A stretch of DNA of 64,000 bases. It comes from Lineus longissimus (lineage: Eukaryota > Nemertea > Pilidiophora > Heteronemertea > Lineidae). The notes below the pieces were generated by a model. That model saw only the letters and a list, made by a program, of their open reading frames with translations. It was not told the DNA's origin and searched no databases. Made by a program: the position numbers and the translations under genes. Positions 22,201 to 32,487 of the stretch are shown here, one piece after another; the first letter of the stretch is position 1; every line of letters begins with the position of its first letter. The stretch spans positions 5,456,001 through 5,520,000 of the forward strand of contig NC_088317.1 in assembly GCF_910592395.1 (NCBI RefSeq), read 5' to 3'.

Positions 22201-23470
22201 CCCCCTAATTGAAGGGAGTCTTGGATCCCTACCCCCTAAAGGAAGGGTCAGCCCATACATGTCATCAGGCCAACTTGGAGATTTCCAATTAATGGATGAC
22301 ATGAGCGGGAACGGGGTGGCGGGAAGATTCATGACCGCATGCCCCTGCGCGTTAGATAATTTTAACCGGGGATAAAACGGCCCGTAAAACGGGCTTTTTA
22401 AAAATCTTTTCGGGGAAGAAGACCCAGGGAAGGAAAACATGAGAAAATATACCCCTATTTTCAGTTTTTGAAGGGAAAATAGCAGTAATAACACCCCTAT
22501 TTATTGATTTTTCGGGGATTTTTCCCCGAAACAAGAGTGAAAATCCCGTGAAAATTAACCCCCTTTTCCCGAAAAATCGGGAACGCGCCTGCGGCCCCCT
22601 TGACTATGGAAGTGGGGGGGGGGGGGGGGCCAGGCTTCAGGGTACCCTTTAAAGCAGTACAACACTTTTTGGCAGCAAAATAATATTCATCTAAACATTT
22701 CATTTTCATTCCAACTCCGCATCCAAACTCCAAGCCCCTTTGATACCACAGTCATGACAGCTGCTGTAACTGTCAGACAACATAAAAGTCTGGGTGGTCT
22801 AATGGTGGGTGGGATACATAACATACATCGACTCTTATTATTGAAATGTAACCTTCTTACAACATCCAAACACGGCCACATCATGCTCCAAGTAAGAGTT
22901 CAATCAAACCCTGGTTTCCAAAAACACGTCCTAACACCGCCGAGACGACTTCAGAGAGATTTCAACCTACCTTCGGTCTCTGTAGCCTTCCGTCTCGGTG
23001 AGATACTCCTCGACACAGTCTTTTAATTCCGTCCAATCAGCATGCAAGCCGCATCGCCACCCCGTCGAATATCGACTAAATAGCCACATATTTTGCTGTC
23101 CATTCATACAATCACACCGTTTGCGTCCCTTATAACACTGACAAGGTTTATCCAACTCGATATTTTTCACGAGATGTTTTCCAAAAGTTGTCCCGCCGGT
23201 TTTTTGAATGTGTAAAAATACAAGGACATCATTTGCCTCGATTTGGAATGGATGATATCTGTGAAGTTCGTGATCCTCGAATGTGAAGCGCGGATGAACT
23301 CCCTTCAGATATGTGTTTACGTCATTTGAGTATGATGCCAGGTCCCCCCGGGATTCGGAATTGAATCCGCAGATATTCCCCGGGCAGAAATATGCAATAT
23401 ATATTATACCTATAAGTACGGCAATGGATATCACAGCAAAACAACTCCTTATTCTGCGCCGTTCCCACAT
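16284..23470 (-). CDS. Hs6st: Heparan sulfate 6-O-sulfotransferase
   Basis: Exons 22971-23470 and 16284-17055 (minus strand) join in phase 2 to give about 423 residues, close to the usual 400-480. It is a Golgi type II membrane protein that transfers sulfate from PAPS to the 6-O of glucosamine in heparan sulfate, shaping FGF, Wnt and other signalling. Visible features: a short basic N-terminus and a hydrophobic anchor (about 10-29); 5'-phosphosulfate loop HIQKTGGTTFG (87-97); Cys-rich QCYKGRKRCDC; conserved GLHADWTEL (141-149); 3'-phosphate motif VRDPVDRYLSEW; SEWRNVERGATWK; and NLANNRQTRMLSNLSLVGCY. The C-terminus is Lys-rich. The two-coding-exon structure split before the 3'-phosphate motif matches the family. 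The 5.9-kb intron holds several repeats. The gene is divergent from FBXO36. A single-copy invertebrate orthologue of vertebrate HS6ST1-3 is likely. Confidence 0.95.
17319..17443 (+). repeat. MITE-A copy 3, right part (sulfotransferase intron)
   Basis: Contains 'gtccttaatagagaggt' twice, 'gtcaaattgaatgga' and 'gggaccaaaactagtgtcc', and ends exactly with 'gaggttctactg' before TA. The left terminus is missing. Confidence 0.85.
17937..18310 (+). mobile_element. tRNA-derived SINE (sulfotransferase intron)
   Basis: A tRNA-like head carries an A-box-like 'aagcctagtggtcaac' and a perfect B box 'ggttcgattcc' about 45 bp later, as in pol III promoters. A non-coding body ('aaccaaggttccttgtgtct', 'ggcaggcaaaaaaccc') follows. 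The cloverleaf is incomplete, so it is not a functional tRNA. The right boundary is uncertain. Confidence 0.6.
18600..18802 (+). mobile_element. Fragment of a GACGGACG-tailed element
   Basis: Ends with 'aacgtgccaccattgctgac', then 'ggacggacggacgac' and 'attagctcacc', the same layout as the right end of the 12.9-14.0 kb element (aacgtgcc, GACGGACG tract, gctcacc). Only a right-hand fragment is present. Confidence 0.55.
19029..19074. repeat. Perfect 18-bp-arm hairpin
   Basis: Arms 'ttcgagaatttcaaaaat' and 'atttttgaaattctcgaa' are exact inverses with a 10-bp loop, inside the sulfotransferase intron. Confidence 0.9.
19389..19448. repeat. Short inverted repeat
   Basis: 'agtaactttcaaagt' and 'actttgaaagttact' are exact inverses separated by about 28 bp. 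Sulfotransferase intron. Confidence 0.8.
19740..19932 (+). mobile_element. Relic of the AGGC-AACGCCGT TTAA element
   Basis: Shares 'tctacacaacggcaatgttg', 'aaatttata' and the right end 'acggcattggcct' followed by TTAA with the intact element at 30600-30832. The left end is eroded. Confidence 0.65.
20368..20543 (+). repeat. MITE-A copy 4 (sulfotransferase intron)
   Basis: Begins CAGTTGAACCTC right after TA (20366-20367) and ends 'tacactg' right before TA (20544-20545). Contains 'gtccttaatagagaggtgtc' and 'gtcaaattgaattg'. Close to full length. Confidence 0.9.
20791..21010 (+). repeat. Dispersed 'aggtagggtgg' repeat, unamplified copy
   Basis: Starts 'acagggttttctcaa' and carries short 'aggtagggtggcc' motifs, ending with 'gccttttggagaacact'. 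The same sequence occurs from 42471, where its 3' part has been amplified into the 93-bp array. Confidence 0.85.
21343..21538 (+). mobile_element. TGTGACCC inverted-repeat MITE, copy 2
   Basis: Ends 'tgtgacccgttacagcaaaa' and 'ttttgctggaatgggtcaca' are inverted. The interior is the reverse complement of the copy at 14158-14346. Sulfotransferase intron. Confidence 0.85.
22060..22640. repeat. Low-complexity 'accccctaattgaagg' repeat block and G run
   Basis: Degenerate units of the type 'accccctatttgaaggaag' recur about five times up to 22250, followed by hairpin-prone 'cggggatttttccccg' and 'acggcccgtaaaacgggc', and a G run near 22615-22629. Intronic. Confidence 0.6.
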
Positions 23471-24252
23471 TCTATCAGTTTGTCGACGGAGTGAAGTCCC
23501 TCACACTTTTTCACATCATCCAGCCTTGCTTACCATCTAGATCTAAAACTGAAATAGAAAAGGGAATTTCATCATTGTAAAACGCAAACTTAAACTAGGC
23601 CTATATCGAGTATATGGATTTGGTAAAGGTAGAAACTCACTGTATCTATAAGGTCATTTTCTGGCGTCATTGACAGTAAAAACCTATTGTAAAGGTAGGT
23701 TTTTTTGCCGTCCCTAGGTGGTACCGGCGTATCTGGAAAAGGGCCTATGGTCACACTCATGGATTGGAATGAAAAATGGGAGTGAACTGAAGTGACCTGA
23801 AAGTGAAGATGGTGAAGAAAAAATACCAAAACAAACTTGACCAAAATCTTAACTTGTGGGGTCGAAACGCATTATATCTTAAAGTTTTCATGTAAAAGGT
23901 ATGTTCATGGGATGTTTGGCATTAAATTGATGTGAAACTGGCATTCATTTTTGGTGAAAATCGATGAAAAATCGAATCCTTTTTCACCTTTTGTCAAAAT
24001 AAGAGAAAGTTCAGTTTAATTACTGACCGATAGGATGCGTGGAGTACTATAAAAAGTCTTTGATTATGAATTCCAATACAAAGTTTACACATCTCAGTGT
24101 TTCGGAAAATTTACTAATGTTTCGACATTACACATTCGAAACAGGAAATAAAATGCTATATAAATAATTCTCAAATCCAAGAGATTGATGTATATTATTT
24201 TAAGTAAGTTCGAATCGTGAAGTACCAGCAAAGTTAGGCCATTGTTTACATC
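23471..24252. promoter_or_regulatory. Shared upstream region of sulfotransferase and FBXO36
   Basis: 782 bp between two divergent start codons. It must hold both 5' leaders and probably a bidirectional promoter. No TATA box or named site stands out. An in-frame upstream start on the minus side (atggtaagcaaggctggatg near 23515-23536) would stop at once and overlaps a donor-like GTAAGC. Confidence 0.5.
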
Positions 24253-27200
24253 ATGGCGTCGGTGGAGCCGAAACGCGATTCTAAATTGCGGAGAGAGTCT
24301 GTTCTCGAGGTCGTCAAGAAGCACGGTTATGACCGCAAGCTGTCTATGGTGCCAGAGTCTGGTGTACTCTTGGACGTAGCTGATGTTGCACCATCTCCCT
24401 GTCGTGACTACTGTCAGATAATGGTCACAAGAACTGAGGTGAGTTCCACTCTGAGTGAAGGGCAACCACAGTCCTAAGTCCACACACAACATGTATACAT
24501 GAATGATTATGATACAGATTCAATGCAGATGATGCAGATGCATGCACTGTAGCAGTGCATGCATGTGTGCATGGATATGTATGAATGTATTGTAATTGAC
24601 AAAATGTATGTCAAGTGTACGGTGACAGTCAGTATAGTTACTTTTATGCCAGGCAGAGGAGGTCCTAGGGACGAAAAGTCCTAGGCCAGGGTACTTGGTA
24701 GGGGCAAAAAGTCCGGCAATGAAAAGTCCGGCGACGAAAAGTCCGGCGACGAAATGTCCGGCGATGAAATGTCCGGGGAAGTCCTAGGGATGAAATGTCC
24801 AAAAAAAAAATTTCCAGGGACTAACTGTCCAGGGAGTAACTGTCCAGGGACTAACTGTCCAGGGACTAACCGTCCAGAGAGTGAGAGACAAAATGTCCGG
24901 GGACTAATTGTCCAGGGACTAACCATCCCGAGAGTGAGAGACAAAATGTCCAGGGACTAACCGTCCAGAGAGTGAGAGAAAAAATGTCCGGGGACCAACT
25001 GTCCGGGGACAAAACGTCCTGTTGCCAAAATGAGGACTGTTTTTGTCGAGATGAAACACTGATAGTGATAGGCCTACATTTGATTTGACATTAACGTAAC
25101 ATGTATGACATATGTATGATATTGATAATGGCAAGTAGTATAAAATACCCATAGCTAAAAATTATGCCTCCCTCTAAGGGTTGACCATTGGCGCCACCTT
25201 ATGGCCAGAACCTGAAATCTAAACAATTCTAGAACTCTTTTTAAAACAAAGTGAATGCCAATTTCAGGGTTGGGACAGGGAGTCAGTTCTTTATTTTCCA
25301 TAGCCTCCCAGGTTAAATATGGGCATTCACTTCATTTTGAAGACGTTCCGATTGCTTTAGGATTTCAAATTCTAGGAAAGAAATTTGTGGTGCATATGGT
25401 ATTGTAAACCCTACATTGATGGCTGGTTCCCTGCAACCTCATGAGTGGCAGTGTCCTCTTTCATGTCTTTTGTGGAAGAATGAAGTGGGCATCACTGGAA
25501 CCTGGATGATTTCAAAACTGTGTTTATTTTTAGTGAACAAGCTTGTGAAGAAATCTGAATATTTGGTATTTTCAAAGATCTCCATGTAGTTACTGCGATT
25601 CTCCACACTATAGGGTTTTGATATTCACACCCTCATAAAAAAGATGTACATTGTATGATGCCTGTAATAAACTTGATTTGTCAGTCCATGTGCTTCGATA
25701 AATGTGTAGGCTACTCTGTGTATGAAAAAGCCATTCTGAAAAAAAATTAGCTGACTGTGGTTGGTAAAATGAAGCTGACAGTACCCAAGATCTGAATACA
25801 TTGTACCAAACGGTTTCATTGCTAACCCAAAAGTACGTTTTAAGCTCATAGTCATGTATAACTTAAAGCTCACAGTTTTAAGTTCATAGGTTCATCTCAA
25901 AGCTCCATTCTTGTACATACCTACTACATTGTTTGTCTTGATAGAACTGGGACACACTCTCTCAATGGAATGTTTTGAAAGGCTCTCCATTGACAAGTTG
26001 AAAATGCCCTATATAAATGGACCAATACATTTGAATGAGAAGAATATGCGCACTATCTATTAAATCACTGAAAATGGATTTGTGTAAATAAGTTTATTGG
26101 CATTCACAAATGAAGGTCATATTCTTTTATAGGTCTAATATCATTTTGGTCTCATGTTTGTAAATACCTTTGTGCTGCCTAGCGTGAGAAGAGAAGCATC
26201 AAGTCCTTTTGGACAAATTGCGTTTCGGCCCCAAGTTCAATCAGATTTTACCATCACAGGCCCTGAATTTGAAAATTATTCACCTGTTTTAGAGCCATTT
26301 TGGCCTCGGTTACTGAGAAATGAAAGAGAAAATATGAAACTGAGACTTTTCAATAACCTTTACACCTTGTAATTCATAAACCTAATTTGACTTTGAGGAC
26401 ATATATTTGTCTGATTGGGACATTTTGTCACGACAAGCTGTTAAAAGTTGAATTTTAGGGGCCAAAATTTGAAGTATGTCTCTTACGTGGAGTCTAAGTT
26501 TTTAGGCCTTTTGAAATCTGGCCAGGCACATGGTTTTGTAATTGTATTGCCACCTTGCTATTCACTGAGGCATTCTTGTCGTCAAACTACAACATCATAT
26601 TGAAAATTGCTACTCAGCAATAATAAGTAATAACTACTTTCTGATCGCTATTATACTCTTCTTGCTCCAGGTGATATTCCGATGGTGGAAGATATCGTCG
26701 AGAAATGATGCCAGGGTGAATCCAGGCGAGATCCGGGAATGCCATGAAGACTTCCTATTCGATGAAAGGTGCCAAAGTGAGTCTAGCGATCCTGGCCCGA
26801 TTCATCACCAGGAATCATGGATTGAAGTCTCTGGGGTCTTATTCTGTACTGTTTCTCTAAGGTCTCTAACGAAGGTTTTGGGCTTCTGAAGAAGATTTTT
26901 AGAAGATTTTTTGTTCAACAGAAATAGGCACCCTGTAGGGGTTTTCCAGTGATACAAAGAGGTTTTTCAGAATTTCAATGCCATTAAGGTTTTTTCATTC
27001 AACCGAAAAACCTACACATGGTACATAGTTGCGTTGGCAGTAAAACTAGATCTTGGCAGTAAAACTAGATCAAAAAACTTCATTCCAAAGAGTGTGCTTG
27101 CTTCTCCCCTATTTGCTATGTAAACTGTTCCGATACAAACAGTGGAAGAGCTGGCCCATGATGCTGGTTGTGACACTGGTTCTTACTGACAACATTGAAG

Positions 27201-28807
27201 GTTAACACGCAAAACCTCGTCTGACATAGTCTTTTCTTCGTCCGTCAGTGATCCAGACGATAAACTAACAAATAATCTGAAGTGGGAAAGTGAGCATTTG
27301 CTTTTGAATTAATGTCCTTTAAAAAAAGGAAGAGTGTCGTGCTAAGATTGGGAAGTTTTAACTGTAAATATCAAATCTTAAACATGTTAAATTATATTTA
27401 TCACATCTTTTCAGGCGAGATCCACCGAGTATTCGGTGAAAGGATGGAAGAATACGTGAAAAATTTATGTAAAGGTCACATTGACTATCTTCCCCGTATT
27501 CCAACCAAAGCCCTGGTTCACATCTGCACCTTTCTGGACCTTCAAGACATCGCCAGACTCTGCAGGGTCTCGAAGCAGTTCAGAGAGGTATGCCAGACAC
27601 AGCCTTTTGACTTCTCCTAAACTCCATTTCGCGAAAAATGGCACTCGTGTCTATTGCGATGTGTCATTGAGGATTTATGGAGCAGATCTGAGATGTTTTG
27701 TTGTAATGTGTCATTGATCTTTATTGAGCAGGTCTGAGCTACCACATATAATAACTTTCTTCTATCATGTCTATTGTAAAGGGTCATTGATCACGCTCGT
27801 TAATTATCATTAGTCATTTTGGAATGCAGATATAAGGTAGTTTGTTGATGACTTCCTGCATGGTCCCTCAACTCATAGTCACACACAAAATCCAATCCCG
27901 GACGCGGAAGGCACTTGGAAAATCAGCTGAGATTTTTAGATTTGTTGTTCTTCATTTGCAGCTCGGCAACAGCGATGAATTATGGGAGAAGATCTACCGT
28001 CTTAATTGTGGTCAGCCAATCACACCAGAATTGAGGGCCCTCGCTGACGATCAGGGATGGAAAAAGTTGTTCTTCACCAACAAAATACAATTACAGGTAC
28101 AGTATTTACTATTAGCTATTAAAGGGAACTGGAACCGCCGAGCGATTTATTCAACTTTTCGACTTTCACCGCCCGAGAAAGTCAAACTTCCAACTTCCTA
28201 TTCGAGTTCAGATTTGTAGCTCCGCCGCCAGTGCCCGAGCATGCGCAGTTCAATTTGTTATTATTGAGAATCATGTGAGAATCACGTGACTCATGCGATC
28301 TTTCATTCATGAGTTTTCGTAGTAAATTCCATAGTAGTGACGTCACTCAATGATTGACAGCTAGGCGCAATGTTTCATTCATGCCTCGTTCTGATCACCC
28401 GATACGCGGGAAATGAAAACGAGGTCATACGAACTGGCTTGGCGGTTTCAGTTCCCTTTAACTTGTTAGACACAGGGTACATTCTTGATTGTGAGGGCCC
28501 TTGGCGATTATCAAAAAGTTTTTCTTCACCAACAAAACACAGGTATGGCGTTTGATAGCACTTTAAAACTTGTAAGGCAAAGGATACATTCTAGGTGACA
28601 AATTAGGTGAATGGACAAAATGGTTTTTTGACTTGTATCATTAAGAAAGTAAACAGTCCAATCAGTCTAATCAAATTTATCGAAATCAAATCAAATCTAT
28701 GGAAATCAAATCTGCAATCAAATCTTTGGAAGCTCCCAAGGCTGACTATTTTCACTTTTTATTGATTTCAGATGCAGCTGAGAAGAAAAGCTACGAAGCG
28801 TCATTAA
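24253..28807 (+). CDS. FBXO36: F-box only protein 36
   Basis: Exons 24253-24438, 26671-26776, 27415-27587, 27962-28096 and 28772-28807 join in phases 0, 1, 0 and 0 to give about 211 residues (vertebrate FBXO36 is about 190). Diagnostic stretches are RDYCQIMVTRTEVIFRWWKI, NLCKG, the F-box IPTKALVHICTFLDLQDIAR (about 121-155), DELWEKI, ITPELRALADDQGWKKLFFT and NKIQLQMQLRRK. F-box proteins bind SKP1 and give substrate choice to SCF ubiquitin ligases; the FBXO36 substrate is not known to me. The N-terminus is about 25 residues longer than in vertebrates, and the C-terminus ends shortly after the NK.QLQ motif. The start has A at -3 and G at +4. The gene is divergent from the sulfotransferase, and introns 1 and 4 carry repeats. 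Confidence 0.95.
24661..25022. repeat. FBXO36: Short-unit tandem repeat in FBXO36 intron 1
   Basis: About 20 units of 14-18 bp, first 'gacgaaaagtccggc', then 'gggactaactgtcca', with interspersed 'gagagtgagagacaaaatgt'. The repeat gives apparent open frames on both strands with repeating Cys-Pro-Gly or Ser-Pro-Asp peptides; these are not genes. Confidence 0.9.
25182..25440. repeat. Foldback relic in FBXO36 intron 1
   Basis: Decayed relative of the clear foldback at 29778-29992. It shares 'gttgaccattggcgccacc', 'cagaacctgaaatctaaa', 'gaatgccaatttcagggt' and, inverted, 'gggcattcac' and 'aggatttcaaattc'. Confidence 0.65.
28123..28457. mobile_element. TTAA-flanked MITE (335 bp) in FBXO36 intron 4
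   Basis: Ends AGGGAACTGGAACCGCC and GGCGGTTTCAGTTCCCT are inverses with about two differences, directly bounded by TTAA (28119-28122) and TTAA (28458-28461). This exact TTAA duplication is the hallmark of piggyBac transposition. The interior is non-coding and includes a TGACGTCA palindrome near 28339. Confidence 0.88.
28491..28542 (+). pseudogene. FBXO36: Broken partial copy of FBXO36 exon 4
   Basis: 'gtgagggcccttggcgat', then 'aaaaagtttttcttcacc' and 'aacaaaacacag' followed by GTATGG, mirrors the end of exon 4 ('ttgagggccctcgctgacga', 'aaaaagttgttcttcacc', 'aacaaaatacaattacag', GTACAG). The middle has lost about 9 bp and the frame is disrupted, and no acceptor is visible upstream. It lies between the TTAA element and exon 5, so it is a duplicated exon tail that kept its donor. 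Confidence 0.75.
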
Positions 28808-29777
28808 ACGATGGCTCGATGCATGACCAGCTCTTCCTATTTCTAGTTCAGACAAGAGGTGCTGTGACTGAAACCAAGAACACACGCAACTTCCAATCAA
28901 TTCCAAGGCAATCAATCCAACATTTAGAACGATTCCACCAACGATGACGTCAATGGGACCAAAAACCAGAACTATTTTCAAAGGGGGATCCACGAATTAA
29001 AAACAGCTATAATCATTCCATTCTATTTTGAAAGGGGGATCCAAGGTTTAAAATCAGCTATAAACATTCTTTATCAAACAACTGAGCTCTATTCATATGA
29101 TATGTGTTGAAAACACAATACAGTTGTAAGAATATGCTACATTTCTTCAAAATTAGGGTTTGCCCGTAAGCTTGCCAAATTTTTGTAAATACCCCCACAA
29201 TGCTCTGCATTGAAAGTTTCAACATATATTTTCCAAAATAGTATGTCTCCAACACAGTACAGTGTGCTGAAGTAATTCCGTCTAAGGTTGTATTATCAGT
29301 TCAAGTCAGGTGTGGTGGCTCTTTGAGGCAAGACCACCATTGATTTTTTAAGTCTTTTAGCAGTTCAATTGTCAATGTTCGACCGCGACGCATCAAATAC
29401 TGCGTGGTGTTGTGAATCTGAAATTTTTATATGATATTCCGGACAGTCGGGCAAGTAAATGGTTAAAAGTAAACTGGTAGTTGACCACAGAAATTTTTTG
29501 ATAATCGACAAATTGGTTAGACATTGATATTTCCACTCTTTTCAGCCAACTGGCAGAAAAATCTCAAAATATGCCCCCTATTACCAAATTAGCAAAATTC
29601 GAAATTAATTTTTTCATCAAATAATTCCTTTATATCTGTAGACTTGCCACAGCAAATATTTGTTCAATACCTCTCCAAATATGTACTTGAGAGTTAAAAA
29701 CATGCACTCGTCTAATTGATAGGCCTGGACCCTCCAACCTATGAATATTCATTGGTGGTATTGTCTCTTCTTTGAAA

Positions 29778-29992
29778 GGTTGATCATAGGTGCTGCCATT
29801 TTGGTCAGAACTTGAAATCCGAAAGCAATCACAACTCCTTCAAAATGAAATGAATGTCATTTCAAGGGTGGGAGTAGTATGTTCTCTTGAAATTAAAGTT
29901 GTGACTCCCACCCTTGAAATTGGCATTCACCTGAGTTTGATTGTTTTAGGATTTCAAGTTTGAACCAAAATGCTGGTTCCTATGGTCAACCA
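29778..29992. repeat. Foldback element downstream of FBXO36
   Basis: Near-palindrome. 'ggttgatcataggtgctgcc' at the left pairs with 'tgctggttcctatggtcaacc' at the right, and 'atttcaagggtgggagt' pairs with 'actcccacccttgaaat' across a short centre. It could form a hairpin of about 100-bp arms. Confidence 0.88.
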
Positions 29993-30093
29993 TGGAAGAT
30001 GTGTACTGTAATAAATATTTTTGGAAAGCAAGAAATATATGGTTGCACAGCTGGATAATCATCAGTGTTGTTTACTGTGCGATATCAAGAGTT

Positions 30094-30099
30094 AATAAA
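30094..30099 (+). promoter_or_regulatory. FBXO36: Candidate FBXO36 polyadenylation signal
   Basis: AATAAA about 1.3 kb past the stop codon. Another lies near 30217-30222 and a third at 31494-31499. Which is used cannot be told from sequence. Confidence 0.3.
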
Positions 30100-30599
30100 G
30101 AATAGTCTTTATCAAGTCTTGGTGATATTTATACAATCTAGCTAGAGAGAATTAGCATTTCTAATGACAGCGTTTGTGAATTCCTTTTTGTTTTGAACAA
30201 AGTTCAGTTTGTTGTTAATAAAAGAAAATTCATGTGCCTTTAGCTTATATCAGTAGTGTATTAGATGCAGTATCCATCTGTCCTATCGCCCCATACATCC
30301 TTTATGCACCGAGCTTATGGATAGTATAGGTTTGTTTTTCTTTTCGCTCTTATAAGAATTTAGATGATGAAGTACTGTATATTATTTGTGCATCGGAATT
30401 CAGAATAGACTATATTTTAACTGCCATATAGATTATTCTTGTGCAAGTATCATAAGAGTATGTGCTGTAAGAATAACATGTAGATAAGTGCCTTGTTAAT
30501 AGACTGTGTCGACACTATATAGCTGGTTGAGGTGCATCTGTTACACATACATGTAGGCCTATTACGGATAAGATATGCTTTTTGTACAGGCGCCCTTAA

Positions 30600-30832
30600 A
30601 GGCCAACGCCGTACGTAATCACTTGTGGTCCAGTTAAATAGAAATCCACTAATACACAATGCCTTAGTGCAGTTATTGTAAATACAAATTTGTTTAAACT
30701 TGGTATTCATAGTATTTGTATATCAGTCTACACAACGGCAATGTTGAAATTTATATTTAGTATGTATTTTCGCAATTGGGCATTTTTAAATTCAATTACA
30801 AATTCAAAATTTTTAACGAACGGCGTTAGCCT
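30600..30832. mobile_element. TTAA-flanked MITE (233 bp), AGGC-AACGCCGT ends
   Basis: Ends AGGCCAACGCCGT and ACGGCGTTAGCCT are inverses with one mismatch, bounded by TTAA at 30596-30599 and 30833-30836. AT-rich, non-coding interior. A decayed relative lies at 19740-19932. Confidence 0.85.
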
Positions 30833-31056
30833 TTAAACTAGCTAAATATCGTCCACACTGTATATTTGTTTGTTTGTGTTTGTGTTTTGTTAATTTGAAA
30901 ACATAAAAATGTCGATTAGATAACTTCATCATCATCATATCATTCATGATATCGAACTATTTTTGAATATTTTTTGTATTGGAATGTCAGTGAGATATAC
31001 CTACCTACACCGTCCATTTTGTAGTTTTAGTTTCATATGATGTCTGTTGATTTCAG

Positions 31057-31128
31057 GAGTGGATGCAGGAGCCAGAAAAACAGCATTTCTCATTAAAATT
31101 TCTGATGAGTTCCAAAGTTTCATGGTGA
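31057..31128 (+). other. Possible alternative FBXO36 terminal exon
   Basis: After 'tgttgatttcag' a phase-0 frame reads about 23 residues (starting EWMQEPEKQHFSLKF) to a stop. It would fit after exon 4, and an AATAAA with GT-rich sequence follows at 31494. The first bases resemble exon 5 ('atgcaggagccagaaaaa' versus 'atgcagctgagaagaaaa', with the same 'ttgatttcag' acceptor). Weak evidence; it may be chance or another relic. Confidence 0.2.
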
Positions 31129-31493
31129 AATTCTACAATTGATAAATAGGGGGGAGGCATGTGTCTATACATGCTTCCCGAAATTGGTGGCTTGCATTGG
31201 AACTAACGTTTTCCCCCTTGTCCGTCATCAAAGGCATTCAAGTGTGTTGGTCAACCATGACTATCTCCTTTGTCCCTCCACCATAAGGCCTAGTTTCCTC
31301 TTATGACATCACTATTTCGGACACTCAGCGCCCCATTTCTGGAAAGGTGTATAAATGCGTCTTGGACCCACACCTGGATTGACTACAAAATTCAAAACCA
31401 AATATTTTATACCAGTAGTGAAAAAAACTTTCTTTAAAGAAAATAACTTCAGGCCTATGTTGTAGTTTGTTGATTATAATTTAAAGTGTTTTG

Positions 31494-31499
31494 AATAAA
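31494..31499 (+). promoter_or_regulatory. Candidate polyadenylation signal
   Basis: AATAAA followed by 'agttgtgttttttttc', a strong GT/T-rich downstream element on the plus strand. It could end an extended FBXO36 transcript. Confidence 0.4.
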
Positions 31500-32404
31500 G
31501 CTCCGTCCAAAGTCACCAGTTGTGTTTTTTTTCTTTTCCGCAATTTTAGAGCAAGAGTCAGCCAAAGATTTCGCTGTTGCATTAACCAGTGTTGAGGTAG
31601 GACCATTAGGTTCTTGTTAGAACACTGTTAAACCACTGCGACAAGAATGCCCGAGATGTTCTTAGCAAAGGACTTAGAGAGTTGTGCTTATTACAGTGGA
31701 TCCTCTAATGAGTGAACAATTTTATGGCAAACGCAACTATTTGCAGATTTCCATCTCAATAAGATGCATAAAACCTTCACTCTGGATGCAGTAAATTCAT
31801 CTTGACCCTCAATATATTGACATTGCTAAGCTTTACAGACAACGCGCTGAGGTAACGGAGGCAATACCACTGGAAGTTCAGTACGAGTAAATTCTGGCTA
31901 CAGTGAACTGATTTGCAGTCTTGTGGGGGTATGCCACAACGAGGTTGGATGTGGAAGGAAAGCTGACAAGGACCATGAGATGTCCTTTAACTGAAGACAA
32001 ACTTTAGGCTAGGCTGAGATAATAGCCAGTACATCAGCTGGTTGGTGATGTCCACCAGACATCTATTGGATGTCTACTCGACGTTGACCAGTTGATGTCT
32101 ATCAGACATGTCTGGTAAACATCAACTTATAATGTCTATCAGAAGCCCTCACCAGATTTTCCCTGCTGTCATCTGTCTCCCCTTTGCTTTCCTGATGATA
32201 GATACTGCCACCTAAAGTCATTTGCCCAATATTGAAAACTTTGTTTTCTTTTTGGACAGATTTAGTACATTACTTTTGCAAGTCACAACCTAAGTATTAG
32301 ACTGAATTACCTCCTTGGACTATTGGCCTTGCAGCTTATTTCACTGCCACAGCCATACGAGCTGAATCTGAATCTAAATAAGCCTAATTGTTTCCATTCT
32401 ATCT

Positions 32405-32487
32405 GACCTCCCTATTATATCAGAAACCTCCCTATAGAAGACATTATTTGTCAGTCCCGAGGGTGTCCTTGATAGAGAGATTTTGCC
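32405..32487 (-). repeat. MITE-A copy 5, fragment
   Basis: 'tgtcagtcccgagggtgtcc' and 'ttgatagagagattttgcc' correspond to the right part of reverse-oriented MITE-A. Both ends are eroded. Confidence 0.6.

Noticed and set aside
24681-25152. Open frames with repeating Cys-Pro-Gly or Ser-Pro-Asp peptides
   Set aside because: Translations of a 15-bp tandem repeat in FBXO36 intron 1.
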